Assembly (NCBI GenBank): GCA_910585465.1 | Contig: CAJUEW010000022.1 | Location: 1-59,942, forward strand | DNA length: 59,942 bases | Source: an uncultured Lachnospiraceae bacterium | GTDB lineage: Bacteria > Bacillota > Clostridia > Lachnospirales > Lachnospiraceae | Reading direction: 5' to 3' | Shown here: in pieces, positions 51,891 to 59,942 of the stretch | Layout: every line of letters begins with the position of its first letter | Numbering within the stretch: position 1 is the first letter of the stretch | The notes under the pieces: model-generated | What the model was told of the DNA's origin: nothing | Databases searched by the model: none | Seen by the model: the letters and a program-made list of their open reading frames with translations, nothing else | Program-made: the position numbers and the translations under genes

Positions 51891-53225
51891 TTACCCCCTG
51901 TTTCCGGTATCTTTGTCAAATTGCTGTGAGATGTCCTGTGAATGTTGTGAAATGAGCAGCAAAACATTCAGACAAAACACATTGTCCTGTATACTGATAT
52001 CCATAGCCCCATCATATTTTTCTGTGATCCATTTGATATTTGACAGGCCGATATCTTTTTTATATTTCCGGTTGCCGTCAAAACTGTTTTCTATTTCTAT
52101 CATCAAAAAATCTCCCTGTCTGCAGCTGGAAATATGAATATACTTCTTTATACCCGAGCCCAATCCTGAACAGGCGCAAACTGCATTATCCAATGCGTTT
52201 GACAAAATAATGCAAAAATCCGTATCATGAACAGAACACGGAAATGGCACCTTAAGAGAACCGCTGACGGAAATCCCCCTGCTGTCTGCCAGGGCCAGTT
52301 TATTTTCCAGCAGAATATCAAGCACAGGATTATTGGTTTGAAAGAAAAAAGAAATATTTTCAGTCATAACATCCAGCTCTCCAATATATGCGCCGGCTTT
52401 TTCTGCTTCTCCTTTATCCAGAAGCCCTCTGATAACAAGCAGATGGTTTTTCATATCATGCTGCAGGGATCTCGTTTCTTCATAATGCAGTCTGGCTTCT
52501 TCCACATACTGACTCTGAAAATGACGCTCCTGTTCCAGCATAGACAGCTTTGTCCGAAGAGAAAAACTGTCTGTCAGTCTCTGATAGGCATACAGAATAC
52601 TGAAAATACTGGCAACAGCCAGTATTTGAATTACAAAAACCTGCACATGCTTCCTGTCCAGCGACGGGAAGAAAGAATGTACATTCCCATAAACAGTATA
52701 TTTAATATATCCGCTTACTATAAAAATCAGCGCAAGGGGAATGAGAATCATAATCACATATTGATTTTGAGCCGTATTTTTTTGTTTCAGATATTTTAAA
52801 ATCATAAGATAGCAGACCAATGCCAGACACAGGGCGGATAAACTCCCTCCTATCATAAAAATATAACCATAAAATACGGAGGCCCCGGGAAATAAAAGCG
52901 GAAATAAAATCTCGGTGACAGAATCCGTAACTCCCCAGCAAAGCTGCATAACTTCTAAGACCAGAACAGCATAGAGAAGCGATATTCTGCCGCTTATCTT
53001 TAAAACAAAAACTCCAAACAAAAACAAGACAGATATAAGAAAAGCGATTTTCAGAAAAACAGTGATATATGGAATGCTGATAACAGCGCTGCCTGCGGCT
53101 ACCAATGGAGCATATTTTATAAATTTCCACGGCTTTCCTGTAAGTACAGTAAAAAAATAACACTCAATCAGACATTCTGATATTACTAATATCATTTGAT
53201 AAAAAGAATCTATAAATCCGATCAT
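51891..53225 (-). CDS. GHKL-type sensor histidine kinase (AgrC/VirS-like)
   Basis: 444 aa. Six or seven membrane helices fill residues 1-215; a coiled-coil and the H box follow with His256 in RSLQHDMKNHLLVIRGLLDKG, then a GHKL ATPase with LSNALDNAVCACSGL (N box) and KKDIGLSNIKWI. These kinases usually sense peptides or cell-surface signals. No agrB/agrD-like peptide gene is adjacent, so the signal may come from elsewhere. Its ATG overlaps the regulator's stop by 4 bp. Confidence 0.92.
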   Translation of the reverse strand: MIGFIDSFYQMILVISECLIECYFFTVLTGKPWKFIKYAPLVAAGSAVISIPYITVFLKIAFLISVLFLFGVFVLKISGRISLLYAVLVLEVMQLCWGVTDSVTEILFPLLFPGASVFYGYIFMIGGSLSALCLALVCYLMILKYLKQKNTAQNQYVIMILIPLALIFIVSGYIKYTVYGNVHSFFPSLDRKHVQVFVIQILAVASIFSILYAYQRLTDSFSLRTKLSMLEQERHFQSQYVEEARLHYEETRSLQHDMKNHLLVIRGLLDKGEAEKAGAYIGELDVMTENISFFFQTNNPVLDILLENKLALADSRGISVSGSLKVPFPCSVHDTDFCIILSNALDNAVCACSGLGSGIKKYIHISSCRQGDFLMIEIENSFDGNRKYKKDIGLSNIKWITEKYDGAMDISIQDNVFCLNVLLLISQHSQDISQQFDKDTGNRG

Positions 53226-53938
53226 TTTTCATACCTTCGTTTCTTCATATATTGCAGTATGCTATTGGAAAACTCGCCGCTGCGCAGCCGGGAAACAGGA
53301 ATTTCTTCTCCGCTTGTCAAATAAGCCCGGCCTTTTTTATAGCTTTTCAAATATTGCAGATTTACCAGATAGCTTCTGTGACATTTAAAGAAGCGTTCAT
53401 CCAGCTTTTTCTCCAGATTTTCAATTTTTTCATAATAATTCAGAACACGGGCATCCTTCAGATGAAGATAAACCTTCCGGTTAATAACCTCACAGTACAG
53501 GATTTCTCCAAACAGTACAATATCCAGCTCATCCCCTCTTTGTATTAACAAATGTCCGGCATTCTCACTGCGCACTGCAGAAAACAGCCGGTTCATCGTC
53601 CGCATAAAGCTCTCTGTCTGCAGAGGCTTTACCAGATAATCAAATGCCTGCACTTCAAAGGTATCGAACACATACTCTTTAAAGACCGTGACAAATATTA
53701 AAAAGCCCTTATATTTACGCCTGCGCAGCTCCTTTGCAGTTTCAAGGCCGTTCAGCCTATCCATTTGGATGTCAAGAAATATAATATCCATTTTTTCATC
53801 GCTTTGCAGCAGGACGCTGCCGCTGGAAAAATGAAAAATATCTATGTCCATATTTTTATGTTCAAAAAACGTCGTTATTTTTTCGTCCAGCATTTCTATC
53901 ATATAGATTTCATCATCGCAAATAGCAATTTTTATCAT
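53222..53938 (-). CDS. LytTR-family response regulator
   Basis: 238 aa. Receiver domain (1-120) with DDE (8-10), Asp56 in IIFLDIQMD and Lys in FDYLVKPLQ; a LytTR DNA-binding domain (about 135-235) with HLKDARVLNYYEKIENLEKKL, FKCHRSYLVNLQYL. It controls genes through 9-bp direct repeats. Partner of the GHKL kinase downstream. Three 10-bp phased repeats lie just upstream and may be its own operator. Confidence 0.92.
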   Translation of the reverse strand: MIKIAICDDEIYMIEMLDEKITTFFEHKNMDIDIFHFSSGSVLLQSDEKMDIIFLDIQMDRLNGLETAKELRRRKYKGFLIFVTVFKEYVFDTFEVQAFDYLVKPLQTESFMRTMNRLFSAVRSENAGHLLIQRGDELDIVLFGEILYCEVINRKVYLHLKDARVLNYYEKIENLEKKLDERFFKCHRSYLVNLQYLKSYKKGRAYLTSGEEIPVSRLRSGEFSNSILQYMKKRRYEK

Positions 53939-53983
53939 ATTGAATCACTCCGCAATTTTTATTTTACAATATCCCGCCCTTTT

Positions 53984-54013
53984 TCAGTTAAAATGATGTG
54001 AAATGCTTTGAAA
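53984..54013 (-). promoter_or_regulatory. three 10-bp phased repeats upstream of the LytTR regulator
   Basis: TCAGTTAAAA TGATGTGAAA TGCTTTGAAA in tandem on the plus strand, each ending in three or four A. The exact helical phasing suits side-by-side binding of a regulator on one face of DNA, as known for LytTR proteins, though the units differ from the best known consensus. Confidence 0.5.
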
Positions 54014-54035
54014 TTGACGCAGAATGTACGCAAAA

Positions 54036-55259
54036 TTATCTTCTGAAAAAGCCTGCGGCAAGCAGTCCAATTACACATACCGCCGCGCCTGTTGGAATCA
54101 GCACAAAATAAACCGCTCCCCTGAAGACGTCAAACAATAAACCATAAACCATTTGTCCGGCCGGCTGGGCGCACATAGTAATCGCAGACGTATATGCCAT
54201 TACCTTTCCAAGCAGACAGTCCGGTGTATTCTGCTGAATCATGGACACCGCAAAAATGGAAAAAATACTGATTGCAGCCTGCATGCCGCAGAAAGCAGCC
54301 ACATTCACAGTATATTTGAAAACTGCTCCGGACGGAATAAGAAATACCGCTCCCGCAGGAATCATACAAGTCCCAATCACCATAAGCAACAATGCTAATC
54401 TGCCTGATTTGAGCTTTTTTGTGAGAAGGCCTGCAAGCGTACTCCCTAAAATGGCCGATGCCGCCAGTGCACTTTCTGCCGCGCCGTAATATTTCGCATC
54501 CAGGCCAAAGATTGTCCGTACCATAAATGGAAGGCCAACCAGCGTAACTCCCATTACAAAGAAACGGGAGAACGCCGCCAGAAGCAGCAGCTTCATAATA
54601 TCTGTCCGTTCCTTCATGATAAACCTCATGCTGGTAAAGAAATCGTTTTTTACCATGAACAGGAAATTTCCTTTATAACTCTGCCCCTGATATCCTGGTT
54701 TTATAAAGCACTCAAACGATGCTGTAATAAAGAAGCAGGCAACACTTGCGTACATTACAGGTTTTAATCCCAATGCCTCATACAGGATTCCGCCCAGCAA
54801 GGGCGCAATTAAATAAGAAACCGATGCCACCTGGTTTACAACTGCGTTTCCTCTGATAATGTTATCACCCTCCAGCATCCCGGGAATACAAGACTGTACC
54901 GTAGGCGTTTCAAATGCCCCAAAAACAGAAAGCGCCACAAGCAGTACACTGATTACAGTAAGGGCATTATTTCCGGTCAGAAAAACCGCTGTACATAAAA
55001 CAGCCGTTCCGGTCAGAGTATCCAGCGACACCATAATGTTCCTCCTGTCTGCCCGGTCGGCAAGGATACCGCCAAGCGGTGACAAAAGTATGGTCGGAAT
55101 TGTTGCAATGGATAAAATACCGGCAAATATTGCTGAGGAACCTGTCGCTTCCAGCACATACATAGACAGCGCCAGCCTTAATATATAGTTGCCAAACAGA
55201 GAACTTGCCTGCCCCAGTACAAGAAGTGTAAAATTCTTTGTAAACAGTTTCTGCTCCAC
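54036..55259 (-). CDS. MFS transporter, probable drug exporter
   Basis: 407 aa from the GTG at 55259 (AAGGAGGAG upstream). Twelve membrane helices; the loop between helices 2 and 3 has the MFS motif A-like sequence GGILADRADRRNIMV, and helix 5 has YLIAPLLGGILYEALGL. It resembles Enterobactin/macrolide-type (MefA-like) exporters. The TetR gene lies three bases upstream in the same operon, the usual arrangement for inducible efflux. Confidence 0.93.
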   Translation of the reverse strand: MEQKLFTKNFTLLVLGQASSLFGNYILRLALSMYVLEATGSSAIFAGILSIATIPTILLSPLGGILADRADRRNIMVSLDTLTGTAVLCTAVFLTGNNALTVISVLLVALSVFGAFETPTVQSCIPGMLEGDNIIRGNAVVNQVASVSYLIAPLLGGILYEALGLKPVMYASVACFFITASFECFIKPGYQGQSYKGNFLFMVKNDFFTSMRFIMKERTDIMKLLLLAAFSRFFVMGVTLVGLPFMVRTIFGLDAKYYGAAESALAASAILGSTLAGLLTKKLKSGRLALLLMVIGTCMIPAGAVFLIPSGAVFKYTVNVAAFCGMQAAISIFSIFAVSMIQQNTPDCLLGKVMAYTSAITMCAQPAGQMVYGLLFDVFRGAVYFVLIPTGAAVCVIGLLAAGFFRR

Positions 55260-55262
55260 AGT

Positions 55263-55916
55263 CTATTCTCCTCCTTCTGCCGTAAAATTCTTCACTATTT
55301 TCTCTGTCCTATCGTACATCTCATCGTCTATAATCGGAAGTCCCATTGCGGAAAGAACTTTTGCAATAAACTGGCACTTATGCAGAATTTCACTGCTGTC
55401 AGCCGGAAACACGGACGGCATCAGCCAGAAATTGATAAGCGGAAGCAGCTCAGAAAGCTCTTTTGCATATTCCGTCTGAATAGAGCCGTCACGCCTGCCC
55501 TCTTCAATAAGTTCAAACCACAGAGGAGTCAGTATCCGCCGGTTTGCTTTAACTGCCGCCTCCAGAATATGCGGGTCCTTCAGAATAGCAACCGCCTGCA
55601 TATTGACTGCCTCCCGTTCTTCATCGGCTCTGTCAAACGCAAGCACCTCCCGGATCTTCTGCAGGCCGGTCAGATCAGAACGCCCCTTAACTGCCTTAAA
55701 GGGATTATTTTCAAAAAACATCTGATCGCCTAACGCGTGCATAGCTTCTTCCTTGCTCTGAAAAAAACGGTAAAACATTCCCTTTGCTCCCCCTGCCAGT
55801 TCCATAATGTCCGTAATGGAGGTTTCCTCATAGCCTTTTGATAAAAATAATTCCCTGGCCGCATTTAAAATTTCTTTTTTCCACTGTTCCGGCTGCTTTT
55901 TTACTGGCCTTGCCAC
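55263..55916 (-). CDS. TetR-family transcriptional regulator
   Basis: 217 aa from the GTG at 55916 with GAGGAGGTC seven bases upstream. N-terminal helix-turn-helix (about residues 12-58): LNAARELFLSKGYEETSITDIMELAGGAKGMFYRFFQSKEEAM. The C-terminal ligand domain is helical and not informative. It is first in a two-gene operon with the MFS exporter, behind a 35-bp palindrome that must be its operator. Confidence 0.93.
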   Translation of the reverse strand: MARPVKKQPEQWKKEILNAARELFLSKGYEETSITDIMELAGGAKGMFYRFFQSKEEAMHALGDQMFFENNPFKAVKGRSDLTGLQKIREVLAFDRADEEREAVNMQAVAILKDPHILEAAVKANRRILTPLWFELIEEGRRDGSIQTEYAKELSELLPLINFWLMPSVFPADSSEILHKCQFIAKVLSAMGLPIIDDEMYDRTEKIVKNFTAEGGE

Positions 55917-55931
55917 TTTTTTGACCTCCTC

Positions 55932-55966
55932 ATAATAGTTATTGACTTTAAGTCAATAACTATTAT
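55932..55966 (-). promoter_or_regulatory. 35-bp palindromic TetR operator
   Basis: Arms of 17 bp (55932-55948 and 55950-55966), starting ATAATAGTTATTGACTT and mirrored exactly around the centre base at 55949. It contains TTGACTT in both directions, covering the -35 region, and lies 16 bp before the GTG of the TetR gene. Confidence 0.9.
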
Positions 55967-56070
55967 ACAAAAACTACGGCAGCGTGTCAACCGCTTTCAA
56001 AGTTACCTTTGGACGCTGCACATAAGTAAGAAAGCAGTGTCATTTCATAGGACGAAATTTTCTGCAATAT

Positions 56071-56109
56071 AAAAAAGACTGAAAAATGCTTCTGCAGCAT
56101 TTCTCAGTC
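56071..56109 (-). terminator. intrinsic terminator of the araC-clpP operon
   Basis: GACTGAAAAATGCT (56077-56090) pairs with AGCATTTCTCAGTC (56096-56109) with one wobble; the minus strand continues with six T. Confidence 0.9.
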
Positions 56110-56116
56110 AATAAGC

Positions 56117-56707
56117 CTACCGTCCTTCAATAATTGTATCAATCAGCCCGAATTCCAACGCTTCCGCAGCAGACAAATAATAATCTCTCTCTGTAGCTGC
56201 CTCCACTTCCTCCACGGTCCTTCCTGTATTCTCTGATAATATCCGATTCAGCCTTTTTTTACTGTGCTGTATATGATCGGATATAATTTTTATATCTGTT
56301 GCCTGCCCATGCACGCCATTTCCGTGGATTGCCGGCTGATGAATCATAATCTCTGCATTTGGCAGCGCCATACGTTTCCCCCTTGCCCCTCCCGCAAGCA
56401 AAAATGCCCCAAAACTGGCAGCCAGTCCCAGACATATTGTGGAAACATCACATTTAATATACTGCATAGTATCATAAACCGCAAATCCCGCTGATACCGA
56501 GCCGCCCGGACTGTTTATATAAAACTGGATATCCTTTTGAGGATCCTGTGCCTCCAGAAAAAGCATCTGTGCAATAATCACACCTGCTGAATGTTCGCTG
56601 ACCTCTTCGCCCAAAAATATAATCCTGTCTGAAAGAAGCCGGGAATAAATATCATAGCTTCTCTCCCCTCTGCCCGTCTGTTCCACCACATAAGGTACTA
56701 CACTCAT
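56117..56707 (-). CDS. clpP: ATP-dependent Clp protease proteolytic subunit (paralogue)
   Basis: 196 aa, standard size. The serine peptidase of the Clp machine. Ser98 in GLAASFGAFLL, His123 in IMIHQPAIHG and Asp175 in ERDYYLSAAEA form the catalytic triad. The usual AASMGA is AASFGA. It is not next to tig or clpX, where the housekeeping copy is usually found, and overlaps an AraC regulator gene by 4 bp, so it is likely a second, condition-specific ClpP. Confidence 0.94.
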   Translation of the reverse strand: MSVVPYVVEQTGRGERSYDIYSRLLSDRIIFLGEEVSEHSAGVIIAQMLFLEAQDPQKDIQFYINSPGGSVSAGFAVYDTMQYIKCDVSTICLGLAASFGAFLLAGGARGKRMALPNAEIMIHQPAIHGNGVHGQATDIKIISDHIQHSKKRLNRILSENTGRTVEEVEAATERDYYLSAAEALEFGLIDTIIEGR

Positions 56708-57120
56708 GCCGCAATCCTTCCTCCTGTCAGTCTAAATAAGGATATTACAGATTGCCTTCTCATACTCATATGAATCCTGCTCTGCTTCGGGGTAAATACC
56801 CCCATTTTTCTATATTGCTGTGGTGTACAAATATACGCGTAGCGAAAGCTTCTCGTAAATGCCTGCTGGGAGCTGTAGCCCGCTTCAAGGGCAATCTCAA
56901 CTATAGGCCGCTTCGTTTCTGCAAGTTTTCTGGCTGCCTCATCAAGCCGTCTGCCCTGGATATATTTATATAGTGTTTTACCTGTATTGTCTTTAAATAT
57001 CCTTGCTATATAAAATTTTGAATAGCTTAGCTCCTTAGCTATCTTTTCTAATGACAGTTCTTTATCTAAATGATCCTCAATGTATAAAAGTATCTTTTCT
57101 GTAATTGACATATCCCCCAT
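56704..57120 (-). CDS. AraC-family regulator, DNA-binding domain only
   Basis: 138 aa from the ATG at 57120 (AGGAAGGAG upstream). Two helix-turn-helix units: EKILLYIEDHLDKELSLEKIAKELSYSKFYIARIFKDNTGKTLYKYIQGRRLDEAARKL and the second with IVEIALEAGYSSQQAFTRSFRYAYICTPQQYRKMG. No effector domain is present, as in MarA/SoxS-type activators, which are controlled by their abundance. It overlaps clpP by 4 bp. Protein turnover by Clp could therefore limit its own level, but this is inference. Confidence 0.93.
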   Translation of the reverse strand: MGDMSITEKILLYIEDHLDKELSLEKIAKELSYSKFYIARIFKDNTGKTLYKYIQGRRLDEAARKLAETKRPIVEIALEAGYSSQQAFTRSFRYAYICTPQQYRKMGVFTPKQSRIHMSMRRQSVISLFRLTGGRIAA

Positions 57121-57156
57121 ATGCTGCTCCTTCCTGGTTTTACAGTATGATAACAT

Positions 57157-57314
57157 CCCGCCGTCAGCTTGTCTTAATAAAAATTGCCCTTTTCAGCCGG
57201 CATATCCAGAGCAGGCTCTCTGATTCCGGAACACAAAAGGAAAGCAGTCCGGGAGCCGGAAGGAAATACTTTTATAGCTTTGTGGGAGCCAAAGGTTTAA
57301 AAAATTATTATCTT
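57157..57314. other. short intergenic stretch
   Basis: Contains TCCGG-GAG-CCGGA (57248-57260), a 5-bp stem that may belong to the end of the leucine-rich repeat gene. No gene or strong promoter recognised. Confidence 0.35.
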
Positions 57315-58949
57315 CTATTTTTTTGTCACAACCTGCTTTACCGGGGACCAGGAAGAAAAGAGCTTCATACTCTTTCCATTCACCTTTGCAATCTTATAGG
57401 TCCGAATCCTTACATAATATTTTTTCTTTCCTTTCAGCTTTTTAATAGTTCTTGTTGTAGTAGAGGCCTTTTTTATATATATACTGGCCGTGGTTCCCTT
57501 CTTAAATTTGCTCGTAGTGGAATACTGAATCTGATAGCCGCTGACCTGCTTTGCATTTTTCTTCCATTTTAACGTCATGCTTTTTGATTTCCCTGTCACT
57601 TTGGAAACCGTAGTTCTGGCAGGCTTGATGAGAAAGGTTTTTTTCACGGTTCCGCTGTAGTCCCCTTTGAATTTAACCGTCACCGTAGCCTGACCCACGT
57701 TCTTATTATTCTTATAGCTAAGTGTATAATACTTTTTGTCAATCCTCTTACCAGTATTATCTATTGCAGTTATAGATGGTTTTTTGGCTTTCCCATCATA
57801 TGTATATTTGGTCGCGGACAAGGTTACAGATTTAACGGATGCCTGCTTGTTCTCTCCGTCATTTTTATCCTTGTCATCCCCCGGTTTTTCATCGTCCCCG
57901 GACGGGGATGGAGTCTGAACCTTTCCGCCTACAATTTTACTTCCGTCAGAGCAGGTAATAATGGCTGATTTCATAGTGTTTTTTACTGAGCCAGCCATCT
58001 CAATTTTTTTCCACTGTTCAGGGGTTCCTTTATAATTTACCGTTTTAAGCGCCGGAGTATTGTAAAATGCCTCTGTCGCTATTCTCCCAACGGATGCAGG
58101 TATTGTAATACTTGCAAGACTGGTGCAGTCTCGGAACGTCCGCGCATTGATTTCTGTTACACCATCCGGAATAACAATATTTTTCAGACTGGAACATTCA
58201 CGGAAAGCATCACTGCCAATTTTTTGCACAGAGCCTGGGATTATAATATCCGCAGCACTTTTACATTTAAAAAAAGCCATTGTGCCAATCTCAGTAAGAC
58301 CCTCTGGCAATGTTATACTTGTGAGATTTTCACAGCCTCCAAAGGTGTCATTTGCTATTTTCGTAATTCTTCTTGGAATAACAATAGATTCGATTTTTGA
58401 ATCTGAAAAACAGCTTGCTCCTATATTAATGATGGAGTCAGGCAAAGCGACTTCTGTTATAGATTTACCAGAAAAAAGATGCTCTCCCAATGTTGTCACT
58501 GTATTAGGGATAGTAATGCCGGTTAAATTAATATAGCAAAACGCAAAATTCTGGTACACTAAATTGTCTATTCCGCCATCAATCCTTGTCACAGGATAAC
58601 CATCCACATAGGCCGGGATCTCAATGCTTAATGTTGGTACCGTAATATTTTTTCCGTCCAGCCAGTCATAGTGAACTGTGTTATGGGTAAGGGATACACT
58701 TTTTTTATCATCGTTTATTTCAAACAGCAGACGAACGTCTTCTGTTCCTGGAACTAAGTACCATCCAAATTGGGGATTTGGATTAATCAAGCTTCCACCA
58801 TCAATATTAGTACCAATGACTCCCTTAACAGAAAGCCCTTCTGCAGCATATGCCACATTCTCTGCTCCTGGCATCATGGCTGTCAAAGGTATGGCCAGAA
58901 ATACAGCCAGAAAACCGGCTAACAGCCTGCCTGGTAATCTCTTCTTCAT
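57315..58949 (-). CDS. BspA-like leucine-rich repeat surface protein
   Basis: 544 aa. Signal peptide 1-35 (hydrophobic core LLAGFLAVFLAIPLTAMM, likely cleavage after AYA). A leucine-rich repeat (LRR_5) region spans about 110-330 with units such as VTTLGEHLFSGKSITEVALP and KIGSDAFRECSSLKNIVIP. A Pro/Asp/Lys-rich linker (about 343-365) leads to an Ig/MBG-like domain (about 370-445, containing YTYDGKAKKPSI and VGQATVTVKFKGDYSGT) and a C-terminal fibronectin-III-like domain with many Lys. It has no LPxTG motif. A secreted or wall-bound adhesion or scaffold protein. Confidence 0.92.
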   Translation of the reverse strand: MKKRLPGRLLAGFLAVFLAIPLTAMMPGAENVAYAAEGLSVKGVIGTNIDGGSLINPNPQFGWYLVPGTEDVRLLFEINDDKKSVSLTHNTVHYDWLDGKNITVPTLSIEIPAYVDGYPVTRIDGGIDNLVYQNFAFCYINLTGITIPNTVTTLGEHLFSGKSITEVALPDSIINIGASCFSDSKIESIVIPRRITKIANDTFGGCENLTSITLPEGLTEIGTMAFFKCKSAADIIIPGSVQKIGSDAFRECSSLKNIVIPDGVTEINARTFRDCTSLASITIPASVGRIATEAFYNTPALKTVNYKGTPEQWKKIEMAGSVKNTMKSAIITCSDGSKIVGGKVQTPSPSGDDEKPGDDKDKNDGENKQASVKSVTLSATKYTYDGKAKKPSITAIDNTGKRIDKKYYTLSYKNNKNVGQATVTVKFKGDYSGTVKKTFLIKPARTTVSKVTGKSKSMTLKWKKNAKQVSGYQIQYSTTSKFKKGTTASIYIKKASTTTRTIKKLKGKKKYYVRIRTYKIAKVNGKSMKLFSSWSPVKQVVTKK

Positions 58950-59135
58950 ATAATCTTCCCCTCCTGAAATTTATAATTAAAATTTTTCTATATTATACCA
59001 AATTCGCATTTGTTTTTCTATTCATTATGGAGAAATTAAGAAGCTTTAGACCATATACACCGTTCTCTTTCGCTCATATTTTACGTCTCAGGTAAAGCTA
59101 ATGCTGGATTTAAATTTTGTATCCCATGTCTGGCT

Positions 59136-59813
59136 TCATAGTTCATTCCGTTTATCCGGAACTGGTTCTACCAAAGCGTACAGATTTTCCGCAAGCTGCT
59201 TCCATTCAGACTGTTTTAAATGCCTGCCCTGATAACGGATCAGCAGCGCATACGCCGGATTCAGGCAGTAATACAAATGGATAGCTTCTGTATATGAAGC
59301 CTTATAACAGACGGCAGGATTCCTGCTGTTTCCAAGCTTTACTGCATCCGGGGCATAGCCCTTCAGATTTTCCATTGTCCAGCCTGCCGTGGAAATAACT
59401 GCAAATTCTACGTCTGTACCGCCTGAATCCTTCAACCGCGCCCTGCAAACGGCATATAGCTGCTCCGTCAGCCCTCTTTCCAGAGCAGATTCCAGCATAC
59501 CTCCTCCTGCTGTCTCTTCTATCATTACACTGGTCAGTCCGTCCGGCGTGTATCCGGCCCGGAAGTGATAGTTCTTTGGCATTTTTATGCTGCACAATGT
59601 CTTTTGCTTCCCGTTGTGAAATGTCCCCATTGGAATATCCTCCAGCTCCCCTCCACCCGGATACACGTCAGATGGAGTAATGACCGGTTCCGGATACTTA
59701 TCCCTCTGAATATTGATTGCCGAAGCCGCTTTGGACAGTGCTTTCCTTTCGTATCCTGCAGCCCACGCCAGCAATGCCATTACCGCTAACCTGCAGAACC
59801 ATTTTTTTATCAT
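59136..59813 (-). CDS. secreted or membrane-anchored hypothetical protein
   Basis: 225 aa. A short basic start and hydrophobic segment (residues 5-20, CRLAVMALLAWAAGYE) suggest export; no typical lipobox is visible. After a Pro/Ser-rich stretch (35-65) comes a mixed alpha/beta domain with conserved-looking Trp and Tyr (YHFRAGYTPDGLTSVMIEE; LYYCLNPAYALLIRYQG). I do not recognise a family. The start codon is close to the right end of the window; TTGATAT-type sequence before it is AT-rich. Monocistronic as seen. Confidence 0.7.
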   Translation of the reverse strand: MIKKWFCRLAVMALLAWAAGYERKALSKAASAINIQRDKYPEPVITPSDVYPGGGELEDIPMGTFHNGKQKTLCSIKMPKNYHFRAGYTPDGLTSVMIEETAGGGMLESALERGLTEQLYAVCRARLKDSGGTDVEFAVISTAGWTMENLKGYAPDAVKLGNSRNPAVCYKASYTEAIHLYYCLNPAYALLIRYQGRHLKQSEWKQLAENLYALVEPVPDKRNEL

Positions 59814-59942
59814 TTATTTTCTCCTATATCGATCCTTTACTCCCAAACCAAGACAACGCATATGATATATTTTATTTTGTTTTTATAACATTCCGGACGA
59901 ATACTGTATGACTTAAATTTTCATCCGTAGTCTTGGCATTAT
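59814..59942. other. right end of the window
   Basis: 129 bp, AT-rich. No gene, promoter with good consensus or repeat can be supported. Confidence 0.4.

Noticed and set aside
53222..53938. Complete agr quorum-sensing locus
   Set aside because: Only the kinase and regulator are present; no AgrB-like membrane protease or precursor peptide gene could be found on either side.
57315..58949. Leucine-rich repeat gene as a CRISPR-like or tandem DNA repeat region
   Set aside because: The repeats are protein-level and degenerate, with no regular DNA repeat and spacer pattern.

Overview
The window looks like chromosome from a gut-type Lachnospiraceae (Clostridia, Firmicutes). This is inferred from the moderate GC content, strong AGGAGG-type ribosome binding sites, frequent GTG/TTG starts, an anaerobic corrin pathway, BspA-like leucine-rich repeat surface proteins, AgrC/LytTR two-component pairs, PfoR-type PTS permeases and a flavodiiron/rubredoxin/reductase fusion. 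No rRNA, tRNA, CRISPR array, intact insertion sequence or prophage was seen.

Layout. Positions 1-5.4 kb hold an ECF sigma/anti-sigma pair, galE with an orphan PTS IIB protein, an L,D-transpeptidase and an unknown 173-aa protein. An M20 amidohydrolase lies at 5.6-6.8 kb. From 28.5 kb down to 6.9 kb on the minus strand runs one very compact operon of about 21.6 kb, headed by a promoter, a cobalamin riboswitch and a rho-independent terminator. In transcription order it encodes CbiF, HemA, CobJ/CbiH, a HemC-CobA-HemD trifunctional fusion, an unknown 159-aa protein, CobD, CbiP, CbiC, CobT, CbiD, CbiG, a CobK-CbiE-CbiT fusion, CbiA, CobU, CobS, a short CobU-like protein, CobC, CbiB, CobO, TruA, an HD phosphohydrolase and a radical SAM protein. 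Most junctions overlap by 1-28 bp or sit within a few bases. Together these cover most of the anaerobic route from glutamyl-tRNA to adenosylcobalamin. CbiL, a cobalt chelatase, HemB, HemL and a precorrin-2 dehydrogenase are not in the window.

Positions 28.9-32.5 kb carry ftsH with a small downstream gene, and fructokinase with a small gene and terminator. Positions 32.8-36.9 kb are accessory: a broken AraC regulator next to an intact EamA exporter, AzlCD with a divergent XRE-cupin regulator, and a reductase-like protein. Positions 37.0-39.9 kb hold an OmpR/HisKA two-component system and a methyltransferase gene. The two promoter regions share an identical 16-bp motif, which suggests a small regulon. 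Then come a YbaK-type deacylase, an ABC ATPase/permease pair without a binding protein, a P1 peptidase and an ECF transporter S component with a long structured leader.

Positions 44.0-48.7 kb hold an SdpR/SdpI-type autorepressor-immunity pair with a clear operator, an SseB-like protein, a cupin, a PfoR-type EIIC, an isochorismatase whose ribosome binding site lies inside a terminator stem, and an alkyltransferase-like protein. Positions 48.8-55.9 kb hold the 846-aa flavodiiron fusion, a coiled-coil protein, a GHKL/LytTR two-component system with phased repeats upstream, and an MFS exporter with its TetR regulator and a 35-bp palindrome. The window ends with a clpP-araC pair, a BspA-like surface protein and a lipoprotein-like or secreted unknown. 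The features most worth following are the unknown B12-operon protein, the trifunctional fusion, the short CobU paralogue, the shared 16-bp operator and the ECF leader.
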